Source: Terebella lapidaria (taxonomy: Eukaryota > Annelida > Polychaeta > Terebellida > Terebellidae). From it: 64,000 nt of DNA. The DNA lies in NCBI GenBank assembly GCA_949152475.1, contig OX424568.1, positions 26,821,667-26,885,666 on the forward strand, in the 5' to 3' direction. The stretch's first letter is position 1. Every line of letters begins with the position of its first letter. Under the pieces are notes generated by a model, which worked only from the letters and a program-made list of their open reading frames with translations, was not told the origin of the DNA and searched no databases. This document shows, piece after piece, positions 29,901 to 41,900 of this stretch. The translations under genes and the position numbers were made by a program.

Positions 29901-32900
29901 TAACGGACTTTGTACCCCCCTGTTTGTTTATGTAGGCCACGACAGTGGAGTTGTCCGTGGACACCAGGACAGCACGACCAGCACACTCCTCCTCCCAGTG
30001 GGCCAGGGCCAGGGAAACCGCCTCCAACTCTAAGCGGTTGATGTGCCACGAGCTCTCGGGCTCTGTCCACACCCCAGACACTTCCTTGAAGTCCAGGTGT
30101 GCCCCCCAGCCCTCCGTAGAGGCATCCGTAAATAGATGCTTGGAGGGAGGAGGCTGACGGAAGGGTGAGCCCCGAGTGAGGTTGGTAGCGGACATCCACC
30201 ACAGTATGGACGCCTTCCCTGCTGGAGAAAGGACGACCGGTTGCTGAGGGCAATCCGTGGCTGCGATCCACTGGGAGCGAAGGTCGATCTGTAACTCCCG
30301 CATGTGGAGTCGACCGTAAGGAACTAACTTCTCGGTTGCTGCCAGCAACCCGAGCATCGACTGCCAGACCTGTGCTGACTGACTGGGCTCGTCCAAGAAT
30401 CTGCGGAGTAAGGACCGTATCTTTGACAGCCGCTCCTCCGTGGGAAAAACCATACCCAGCTGTGTCTTGTACCGGTACCCGACAAACACGAAGTCCTGGG
30501 CCGGCGTTAGCTCTGATTTCTGGAGATTGACCAACAAACCCATGCGTTTGCACAAGTCCAGGACCCACTGTAAGTGCCGAGTCAGAACCTCGGGAGACTG
30601 GTGATAGACAATCCAGTCGTCTAGGTACTGGTAGAGGAGGATGCCCTCCTTGTGGGCGAGTATCTGTAACTCTTTCACCACCATTGTGAAGATCCATGGA
30701 GCCGGGGACAGTCCGAATGGCAGGGCACGGAACTGATACACGGTGCCCCGGTGCACGAAGCGCAGATATTTGCGGGAGACCGGATGAATCGGGATGTGAA
30801 AGAACGCGTCCTTCAGATCCAGGGAGACGACCCAAGAGTTCTTTGGAAGGGACAAGCGGATCGATTCCGCCGTCTCCATGGCGAACTTGGGGGTCTTGAC
30901 ATGGCGGTTTAGAGCGGACAGGTCGATCACGGGGCGCCACCCGCCTGAGCTCTTGGGAGTCAAGAACAGGATACTGTAGTAACCTGGAGAGGAAATTCCT
31001 ACTTTTTCGAGCGCGTTTTTGGCCAGCATATCGGCGATCTCGAGCGAGAGTGCTAACCGTTTGGCGTGAGCTCCGGGAAGTGAAAAGGGAATAGGCTCGG
31101 TAGCCAGTGCAGGACGCTGACTGAACTGGATGCGAAAGCCCCTGCGAAGGACCGACACGATCCACGGGCTGGCTCCGAGTGTCTGCCACTCTTGCCAATA
31201 ATTTGTTAGACGGGCGCCCACAGGCTCGCTTGAATTTTGGAACGAGGGTGGGACAGCCCGAGGTATCGCAGGGTCCATCGCAGGGAGCTGATTCTGTGAA
31301 GTACTCACCTGCTGCGGGGGCGGAGGACTTCTTCTCCCCTGCTGGCTTGGGCTTGCCCTTGTGCTTTGACTTCTTGGTCGCTTTACTGCCGGCAGGGGCC
31401 CTCTGAAAGGGCTTCTTCTCCTTCTTCTCCTTGGACTTGGTCGGTGGAGGCTTGGAGGAAGAGGGGGCGTACGCCTGAAGAGGGGAGGCCAGACGCTTGG
31501 CGATCGTCTCCGTGAGACGCTTACTGGTCGAGACCGACTCCTCCTGACGGGCCAGCTCACGAGCTGCAGGCAGCTTAGACTCTAGGCCGGCGAAGAGAGG
31601 TGGAGGAGAGGTAAGAGCAGCCCCTGCCTCTGGATCTACGAGCGGGGCACAGCGAAGCTCCGTCACCAAGGCCGGGGGAAGCTTGAACCTAGCTTGGCCT
31701 AGAAAATCGTCTCTCCTCAGTAAGTGGAGGACCCACTCCACGTACGTGGACTGCTCCATCCGGTGGGCTGACGCCAAGTCACAAGACTCCAGGAGTTGGG
31801 ACGCCGAACGGAGGTGGTCCCCCAGGGACACTAGCTGAGACGGTGGGGATTCCAGGTCTTCCAGCGCTGTCAAGGCAGACTGTAGTTGGCGGTAAGCCGC
31901 AGTACGGAACCAGTCCTCCAGGGAGGACACACAGGTGGCGGCGCGGACGGCGTGGTTCAGGGAGAGTAAGGTCTCCGGCTGAAGGGTCACGGGGCGAGCC
32001 TTGTCGCCAAGGTACTGGGCCGCCGCCTCGGGGAATACCGCTGGCTTATCCAGGTAGTCCGGGTTGGACGGGAGGTAGTCCTTCTTGTGGAAAGGAGGCC
32101 GACGGGGAAACTTCCCCAACTCTGTTTTCCCCTGGTCCAGTGTCTCACAACGGCGCCGGGAAAACTCCTCGCGGAGCCCGTCCGGGATAGGGAGACCCCG
32201 TCGAGGCTGACGTTCCGGGGAGCGCTGGGATGCCAGCAGCGACGTCGGACGCTTAGACACTGTGGGCTTCGGCTCAGCTGGAAAGAGGGTGGGCTCCAAG
32301 GTCGAACGCACGAGGTCGAGCTTGTGATCAAAGGAAAGGTCCTCCTCTCCCTCCTCACTGTCGGCCGGCTCGGCGTCAAGACGAGAGCGCTTGTCGCTGG
32401 GAGCCACGGAAGCCACGACGGAAGCTGGGCGCTTCCTGGAAACTGGAGCCAGTGGCGCCGAAGGAGTAGGCACATCCTGCCCGCACGCAAGCGACTCCTC
32501 CCCAGAGTCCTCATCAGACTCCTCCCCGAAGATCTCCGCAGGCAACTGCTGGGGAGGCTCCAAGGCCTGAGTATGCCGTAAGGCATCTGACGTGGGGGGA
32601 AGGGACACACCCGCGCGGGCGTCCAGGGCTGCCAAAACAGCCGTAACAAGGCTAGCCACATCCATCGCTGGGGCCGCTGGGGGAACTCCAGACGGAGAGG
32701 GGGGCCGAGAGACCACCGAAGAAGGACCTGGCAAGGAAGGCTGGGCCACCGAGCTAGTCGTCACGGTGAGAGAGGCCGAAGAGGCAGTCAACGCCGATGA
32801 ACTCTGCAAAGAGAAAGAAGCGGTAGAATTCTCTATAGAAGCAGCTGTCAACAGCATGCACTCAAGGCTCGGACCCCGTAGGACGGGGGCCGAGCCCCGA

Positions 32901-35900
32901 GCGGGCAACGGCAGGGCAGAAACAGCACTGAGAGTCGAGTGCCGGATCCGCACCCCGGGGCCCGGACTCCGTGGCACGGGGTCCGGGCCCCGTCGTACGG
33001 AGCCCGGCCCCCGTGACACGGGGCCCGGCCCCCGAAGCACGGGGGCCGGCCTCTGCGACTGAGGCTGTGCCAAGCGCAGAATACCCGAAGGGTCGGGGTC
33101 CGGACCCCGTACGGGGTCCGGACTCCGCGCCATCACACTAACCAGAGCACCGCTACGACGGGCCACACAAAGCCCCTGGACCGAAGTCCGGGGACCGGAC
33201 CCCGTACGGGGTCCGGACCCCGAGGGCCGGGAACCGAAAAACGCGGGAGAACTGGCCAGAAAAGGCGCGGGTGCAGCTGCAGGAACCTGTTCGCCGATAA
33301 CAGCGGAGGTGACACGCGCAAACAGGATCCCCGCTGACGGTACATGAAATACACAGTGAATTGACTCCCGGGGCGTGCCACCGTGGGTCGAGTGCGACTC
33401 TCCCACCAGCAGATCACCCGCGGAACAAAACAAAGAGGAAGGGGAAGAAAACTTAGCTTCTAGGCAAACCAGGGTACGATCCAGCTTGCCCAGCAGGGCA
33501 GAAGTCTTCCTCTCCTGACGGCGGCGACGCTTGGCCGACGACGCGGAAGATGAAGAGGACGGGGCTGGAGACACTTGACGGGACAACTTGTCTCTCCGTG
33601 CGAGAACAGCTCCAAGAACCTGCCCCCACTCCTCCCGCGAACGGTCCGCACACAAACCGCACGTAAGTTGATCCGTATGCACCGGGTCCTGGCACGCAAT
33701 ACACTCTGAGTGTACTTCCCACGACGGAAGCTGCTGCCCGCACTGAGCACAGCGGCGCATCACGGCAAGAGGGGAGTCCGCGCTCCAAACACAAAACGAA
33801 GTCCGAGGAGCGGAAACTATCCACGCGAAGCACGCCAAAAGAGCGAGGAAAAGAAATATCCAAAAAGGCATGCAAAGAAAGTGTTCGTAAGACGATGAAA
33901 ACTAAAAAATTCGCAAAGTTATGTCAGCAAGGCAAATCCAATGTGGTAGAGCAGCCATAGGAGACGAGAATGACGTCACCATCCGGTCACGTGGGTTAGT
34001 GGCTTGGACAATTCATTGTCTAGCCCATTTTCCAAATGGGGTTCTCTCTATGGAGAACTCCTATGTCAGTAAGGCTAATAAGCCATAACCCGTAATGTGT
34101 TTTGGAGGTAAGATATAGGCATATAACCGCAAAATTAAATCTCCACCAATGGGCTCACAGCCGCCGAATTTAATAGTCGCCAAAATTAATCTTTTGACAA
34201 TACTCTTCGTGATGAAATTTTCCATTCTTTACAAAAATACTCCTACTACATGATCATGAAAATCAACATTTCCAACTTGTCCTGCAATTCCAACAAAATT
34301 GACATATTTAGTGGGTAAAGGAGTCACATTTTGTCGGAAGCACACAGCCATACCTTGAATGTGTGTGTCAGGCTGTCATTCTGTAGTGTCAGCTGTTTGA
34401 TGGTCTCGACGTGCTCAGAACTACTGGCCGACCTCTCAGCATGCAGGGAATCCAACCTGGGAATGACAGAATACAGCCACTTAGCTTCTTACTCTAGCAG
34501 AATATCAACCTACTATCTTCAAGAACCTTTTGAAGGACCTATCTCTGGACTGACATATTTCAGTGTACCAATCAGTTTTCAATACGGCTGGTAAGTCATG
34601 TTACGTTACGCTGTGATTCTGGTGACACATTTTGTGTCACTGGAGTAGTCTGAATTCTACTGACATTGAACAAAAGGTGTATGTCCGTTTGTCACCAGAA
34701 TCACACCATACCAGGTCTATATTTCATATATTTATACTCCATTTAAATGATCAAATGAGTTTACACATAAATGAAGACTTAATACATTAAGACTCACCGT
34801 TCCTTCCAGGTCTGTTCTTTGCTCTGTAGATCGTCCAGTACTCGTGTGTACCGAGTCTGTAACCGCTCGAGTTCGTCGTGCAGAGCCTCCTTCTCGTTCT
34901 GCACGGCTATATGCTGGGCACTGGCGGGAAAAAGTGGCACTTCAAACAACAGGAATATAACGTGGACTCAGCATGTGTTTTATGGAGTGCGACTTCAGGT
35001 TTGTCCACTGGAAATTTGTTTTGTTAGGTTTAAAGATCAACAAAGAGAAAATCTTGTGCCTAAGACCATCTCTTGCAAGAAAATCATCCACAAGGTCAGG
35101 GAATGAGCGAGTCCTCTGCGATTTAAATAAACTTACAAACTTATTCAAGGCACAACACCAGTGACTCATGATTACATTTTTTTCGACACAACAAACAACT
35201 TTCATGCGCAGATTTTCCTGCAAGCATGTCACCATGGTTACTCACTGTGTTTCCTGGTATTTCAGTCTCAGTTGATCGAGTGATTTCTGGAGTCGCTCTC
35301 TGGAAATAACATATTTGTGTAGTCCATAAGGCTACTTTGATCATGTTTCATATACATTGTAGAGAGATGCTGATTGAAAGGAATTTGAATATGTAGATAA
35401 GAAATTTACAACCGCTGACACTTTTATTGACATAAAACCTTACTTTTCTTGTTTTTCCTGTTCGAGGGACACTTCCTCATGGGTTTTTGTTTTCTGCTGC
35501 TTGAGAACACTGTGAACTCGAACCTGTGACAAAACCAGAAGCATTTTACAGCAAGCAGACACATAAACAGAGGATTCGTTGCTTTGAGCAGCCATTTGGC
35601 AAAAAACTACTACATGTATATAGGTAACACGGAAGCATCTAAAACACTAAATCATCTGTCATTGGTTCATTGATGTAGATCCGAGATCGATACGAAGAAA
35701 CGCAGTACATCCATCTGAACCCACATACCTTATAGCCCTCGTATTCGGCCATGATGGTTTTCTGCTCGGCTTGTGCGAGTTCCAAGTCATGCTCGAGGGA
35801 CTGTACACGTGCTTCCAGTGTCCGAGCTGACCGCTGGTGCGTATCGGAGATGTTACGACTTCGCTCTGTCAGTTTCTGATTGTCAGCAACCAGGCCAGCG

Positions 35901-38900
35901 ATATGGATCTGTATCGGTCAACAAAGGTCCAAAGATGGCATGATTCCTTATCATTTGCATATGCATGGAGGCAATTAAAGATAAAAGGATTGAAAAACAC
36001 ATGGGCATGCAATTTTCAACTCAAGTACATTTAAATTTTGTCTTTGCCACATATGAAACATCATAAAATTGCCCTCAGCATACAAGAAATATAGAAGCTT
36101 ATCTTCTGGAGTTTTATTCTTTATCATCTAAATCACATCCACAATAATTTCTGGTACATGTATTATGATAGAACACCACAGCTGTACCATTTCCTGAGAC
36201 TGACCTTTTGCTCTTCGACCTCCTGGGTCAGCTGTTCCAGCTGTCCTCTCAGCTGGGCGTCGCTGGTCCTTTGTTCACTCTCCTGCAGGGCAAACATACA
36301 ATCAAACAGCAACGTCAAAACACGGCCGCAATATTTGGTAGTTGTTGAATTGATGACTTCATGGCCTTTCATTGTTTTATTAGGTTTTCGGTAGAATGAA
36401 AGTTAACACAATTGACTGAACATATTTGACTGTACAGTGCACGCACCAGTTTTTTGGCGTCTGCTAGGTCCTTCTTGGTCTTGACAAGCATCTGCTTGAG
36501 TTTGTTCCCGCGGTCCTCCGCTTGAAGATACTGACTCTCCGAAGTCTCTGTTGACGGAAAAATGGTATCACAACTTCCGAGTCTAACAAACGCGTGTAAA
36601 TTTTGGAAAAAAACAAACTTAATGAATTGGAGCAAAGATTATGACAAACCTACTGGTATATAAATTTATAATACACCAAAACAAATCAGTTTATAAAGTT
36701 TAAGCTATCTTTGAAACTTAAATTCAGTGAGTGACATGGTATTCATTTGTTGTTTAATTTTTATGTCATTTATATATTACATATGAATGAAGGCCAACTG
36801 AAGCTCACCGAGTTGTTTTTGAAGTGAGGCTGTGACCTCCTCAAGTCTCCGGACTTCTGCTTCCATCTCGGAAACTTTGGCCTCGCGCTCGGCGACGGTC
36901 TCGTGCAAGGTTTTCACAGTTCGCTCATAGTCAGCAATCTCAAGGTCCATCATGTTGTTTGACTGCAACTCCTACCAATGGGGCAAAAATGAACTTTATT
37001 TTTGCATCAAATTGTGTGAATTTTAATGACGTAATTTCCGATTAGAAAGAGAAAGTGTGGGGATGTCCAGCATGTTTGGGAAACCATACACACATACCAA
37101 ATATACTCGGACTCAACATGCAAAGGGTTAACTAAGTACATACTAGTATCTATTGGGTCATTTGCAGTGTTGCACAATATTTACCAGTAACCTTAGTCAT
37201 CACACTCTATACCTTTTTAGCATGGACTAGTTTATCCTTGAGCTCTTTGATTTCGTTCTCTAACGCTGTCAGGGCGACCTTGTGTCCTTCTGTCTGAGCG
37301 TCGTGTTCCAAGTTCATCTGATGCAGCTTCCCTTCCATCTGAATACAGGTGCGATAAAAAATCTCTTTCAGGTTGCTATTTCTGCCAGGGTTTAAGTTGG
37401 AGGTGCCCTGAATTAACGGCATTTTCTTTTTTTGGACAAACCTCAGCTCTTTCCTGCAGCGCCATTTCTTTCTGGATCTTTTCTGCGTCTTTTTCCTGTT
37501 CTACCATAGTTTTCTCTGCTTCTTTGTCCTGGAAGATCAATAGAAAAAATATACTGATGTATACATGCTGAGTCCCATATTCAGTGAGCGATTGAATTTC
37601 CATTGTAACACACAATACGAATGCAATTTTTGCTTCAACACAATGATGACATAATGACATACATTCTACAAATTCATCAAATTCACTCAAATAAATGTCT
37701 CCATTCAGCCATGACGAGAACTGCACCAACAAACATCACATTCCTACAAACTCAGCCCGACACACCACAAACCTTCAGTTCTCTCTGTAGCCTCTCTATC
37801 TGGCTGTTGATCCTCTCCTTGTCGTCCTTAAGCTCGACGTTCTCCGACTTTAGATTGGCGAGCTCCTCTGTGACCTGTTTCATGGCCCGCTCGACCCCGC
37901 GCCTAGCCTCGCGTTCTTCCTCTACGCGGGTCTCCATCTTGTCATATTCAGCCTGCAGGCTCTGGCGGTGAAAATATGAGATCGTTTTCAAGTTTCTGGC
38001 TGTGATATAAATGGGGGTGTTCAGCACTGGTTACGAGTGCACAAGATGTCATTAGTTTGTTTTTCTGCATTACCAATATAAAACGTAATTTTACCCCCTG
38101 AATTTTTATGTATGTCACTGATGATTACAGACGATATCCATTAGTGATTTGGTGCCAAAACTGAGTGGGGGGTCATCTCAAAAGCTACCTGGAAGTTTTG
38201 AAAGTGTTGGGAGCTGCTCTGACCCCTGAGCTGCGTCTGGTGTTGGCTGCGTGCCAATTCCGTCTCCAAGTTCTGCTTGTCGGCTTTCAGGCTATCGCAG
38301 AGTTTCATGGCAGCATCCAGCTATCCGGAAAGAGAATTTTTTGCAATGAAATGTACATGATGACTTTAATGGCATCGTGAAATCACCTTCCAATAGAATT
38401 TCTACATTCTGGTATTCATAATTATAACCTGGGCAGAAGAACACAATTCCTACTTTTGTTACTGTTTATCGGAATATTTCCAGCTTCTCACCTTAGGTTT
38501 GAGATCAGCCGCGTCCTTTTTGGCCTTGAGTGCCAGTTGTTTGAATTTGCTTTCTCTGTCTTCCTTCTCTTTGAGTTGTTTCTCGAGTTCCGCTAACTTC
38601 TCAGCTATGTTATCGCTAGCCTGTGTGCAAAAATACAATTATACCAAACTTGCTCTACAAAGTGTAGAAATTATGATCGCAATCATTATCATATTGACGT
38701 TTTATCTAGCTTATGCAGTCTCATTTCACACAGTCTCACATAGAATTTCCCAGTCTCAACATTTTCTTCCTATAAACCATCTTATACCTCTGATTTCTGA
38801 GTGGACTCCACCGTCCGGGACTCCACGTCCTTGACCTTGAGCGTCAGCGCTTGGTTCTCTCCGGTGACTTCCCCCAGGATCCTCTGCAGGTCCTCCAGCT

Positions 38901-41900
38901 GTTCCTCTTTAGTCCTCAATGTCAGAGTCAGGGACTCAACTTTTTTCTCGACCTCGCTGAGTTGACCTTCGGAGGATCCCCTCAGGTGCTCGAGATCATT
39001 TTCCACTGCAGTAAGTTTGTTGTTGCTGTCATTGAGATTAGATTCCAGTGTGGAGTTTGATTCTTTGAGCTGTGTCAGTTGAACTTCTAAGTTCTGTTTC
39101 TCTGTTTTCAGTTCGGTAAGTTTTCTCTTGGATAAGGATGTCTCGGCCAACAGGCTGTTATAAGTTTCGGCCATTTCGGCATGGTCACCTTCGATCAGTG
39201 CCAACTGTTGTGCGAGTGATTGTTTTTCTTCCTTTAATGCGGTCATTTCTTCAAGAGTTCTTGCCATTTCTTGACCGCTACTGTCACTCCCTTGCTTAGT
39301 AGCTTCCAGGAGTTTCTCCAAATCTGTGATTTTTTCTTGAAGTTTTCCGTGTTCGCTTTGAAGGGTGCTATATGTCGACTTCATTTCTTCCAATTCCATT
39401 GACTTTTCTTTGCGTTTCTCCTCTGCTTCTGCTAGTGCCTGTTTCAGCTCAGAAACATCTGTTTCGAATTTATCCTTCTGTCTCATAAATTCAACCTTCT
39501 CAGCGGAAACGACATCATGTTGACTTTGTAATGTGTCGAGTTCCTCAGATTTTTCCCTCAATGATTCCACAACGCTGGATAATGTTTGTTTCAAGTTTGA
39601 AACTTCCGTGTCAAATTCTGCCTTTTGTTGTACCATTGCACTACTTTCTGTCTGAACACTTTCGAGTCGCGACTGAAGATCAGCGACTTCTTGGGACTTG
39701 TCCCTCCTCTTTTCATCTGCTTCCACCAAGTTCTGCTTAAGTTCTGCGACATCAGTGTCAAGCTTGTCCCTTGCCCTGTGAAGTTCCACTCTTTCAGCCT
39801 TCAATTCCTCAATGACGGACTCCAGAGAATCTCTTCCTTCTGTAACCTCATCCAACTCCCCTTGGACCTTGCTGAGGCTCACTTTCACCTCATCTAGTTC
39901 TCTTTGAGTCACTTCCACTTTCTCATCCTTGGATGTCAGCTCAGCCTTCAGCCCCTCAACCTGGGTTTTGAGACTGTCCCTCTCCTGTTTGATCTCTTCC
40001 AGCTGAGGACGAAGTTGTTCCAGGGTCTGCTGTAACTCTGTGACTGCCTCACCGCTCTCTGACTGAAGGCTTGAGATGATCTTCTTAGAGTCTTCCAGTG
40101 AATCTGTAGCTGCTTGGATCTGACCTTCAAGATCTATTTTGGATTTGAGCAGGTCTTCTTTTTCAGATTCTAATTCTTGAATTTTGCCTGAGAGGGCAGT
40201 CATTTCTTCTTGGAGGGATGTGTTCGTTGTTTGCAGATTGTCCAAAGTTTGTTTAGTTTCTTCCAATTCTTTCAGTGTCTCTGCAGACTGAACATTTCCA
40301 TTCTCCAGAGAAGAATTTAACTCTGATACTGTAGCATTCAGTTTTTCTTTGGCTTCTTGAAGTGAACTGATCTCTTCCTTCAACGATAAAACAGTTTGCT
40401 CCATTTCCTCTTCACTTTTTTGTCGACTTTCAACGTCCGACTCAGCTGATGACTTCAACCTTTCCATCTCTTCTTTCAACTTGGAATTCTCATCATTCAG
40501 ACCATCAAACTGTCTCCTCATGTTGGAGAACTCCACCAGTTTCTCCTCCAACATCTGCCGTTCAGGAACAAAACTCTCCAGCTGCCGTTCACTTTCATCC
40601 AAATCCTTTCGGAGTTTTTCTACGTCTCCTCTAGATATTTCCAAGTCACGTTTCTTCTCTTCAACTTCAATCATCAGTTTTTCGTTGTCTGCTTTCAAAC
40701 CTTCGATGGATGCTTTACACTCCGCAAGCTCTTCAATGGAGGAACTTCCTTCACCTTGGCTCTCATTAAGTTGTTTCAGAATTTCTGACTTCTCGACTTC
40801 CAAGCGTCGACTCTGCTCCTCAAATTCTCTGATTTTATCCTGGAGTTCAGCATTGGTCTTTCTCATCTCCGCCACTTCATTCTGTTGAGTTTCATTCTCC
40901 TCATTTAACAACTCACTGTCCTTTGCCATCGCCTCAACCTCTTTCTCCTTGCCTTCCAACTGCTGCCTCATCGCCCTACAATGCTCACTCATCTCATCTC
41001 GCTCAAAGGTCAGTTTATCGAGCATCTCCTTCAAGTGGTTCAGTCGCCCCGCCACCCCACCTTTTTCTTCTGTCATCTTACAGATCTGATCGCGAAGACT
41101 ATCTCGCTCCTGGAGGGCCTCATGAAGCGAGGCGTTGAGGTCATCAAGGTCATTCATGGTTCCCTTCTCCCTCTCCAACATCTCTGTGAGGTCACCCTCG
41201 GCCTGTGTCTTCTCCGACTGTATCAGTTGTATCATTGATTCCCACTCGTTCAGTTTCTCTTTGAGCTCGTTGATGCGTTTCTCGTTGTCGCTTTTCTCTT
41301 CCTGCAGCTGTGAGTTTTGCTCGACTTGTTCCTGCAGAGAAGCTTCAAGTTGTTTTATTTTCGATGTCATTTCTGCAGCATCATCTGCTTTGGTGCTATC
41401 TGACCTCAAGGCTTCAACTTCTGTGGTGCGATCTTTGAGTGATCTTTCTGTCTCATCGAGTTTAGCATTGAGCATTTCAGTGGCATGCACGTATTCGTCG
41501 AGATCCTGTTGAAGCTTAGAGTGTTTTTCTTGCCATTCCTTGGTTTCACTCTCCATGTCAAGGCATCTCTTGTTGAGCTCATCCATTTGAGCTTGCCTGT
41601 CTTCTGCCAGTTTTGACAGTTGTTCAACCTCACCTTTGGAGGCTGCAAGGTCCTTCTCTAGTTGGCTAACACTCTCCTCAAATTCTTTCCGCTTTGTTTC
41701 ACTGAGCTGCAGCAGTTCGTTGGATTTATCTTTAGCAGCTTTGCTTTCCTCCAGTTGTAATTTGAGATCATCCATGTCCTTTTGTAGCTGGAGAATGGTA
41801 TCTCCCTGACCTTTTGCCTCATTCAGCTGCGCCTCCACTTGTGTCAAGGCCTGTGATTGACTCTTAGCTGCTGCAAGTTCCGCCTCCATCTGTTCCAAGG

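Larger units (their letters stand above)
27539..34124 (-). mobile_element. DIRS-family tyrosine-recombinase retrotransposon, looks whole
   Basis: A 6.6-kb element in GCC2 intron 20, in the gene's own orientation. It has the full DIRS plan: split inverted terminal repeats, a Gag-like N-terminal protein, RT-RNase H with a methyltransferase-like tail, a tyrosine recombinase, and an internal complementary region near its 3' end. There is no target duplication, as usual for DIRS; each junction keeps one AAC trinucleotide (27536-27538 and 34125-34127). The two 147-bp arms are nearly identical and the reading frames are long, so the copy is young. I see no obvious break. Confidence 0.93.
27432..34200. 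mobile_element. Old TA-flanked MITE, copy B, split by a DIRS element
   Basis: The left half (27432-27538) and right half (34125-34200) together match the uninterrupted MITE at 42142-42329, including TTATTTGG, AACTAGATATATGTTAAGA, AAATTAAATCTCC and GGGCTCACA. The outer ends are CTGTGAATCAACTA and the decayed complement TTTTGACAA, with TA on each side. It is more diverged than the element inside it, as expected for an older host. It lies in GCC2 intron 20. Confidence 0.85.

Noticed and set aside
40481-41512. Serine/leucine-rich plus-strand open frames opposite GCC2 exon 7
   Set aside because: Antisense of Glu/Lys/Leu heptads gives Ser/Phe/Leu-rich frames; they have no homology and lie opposite a well-supported exon.
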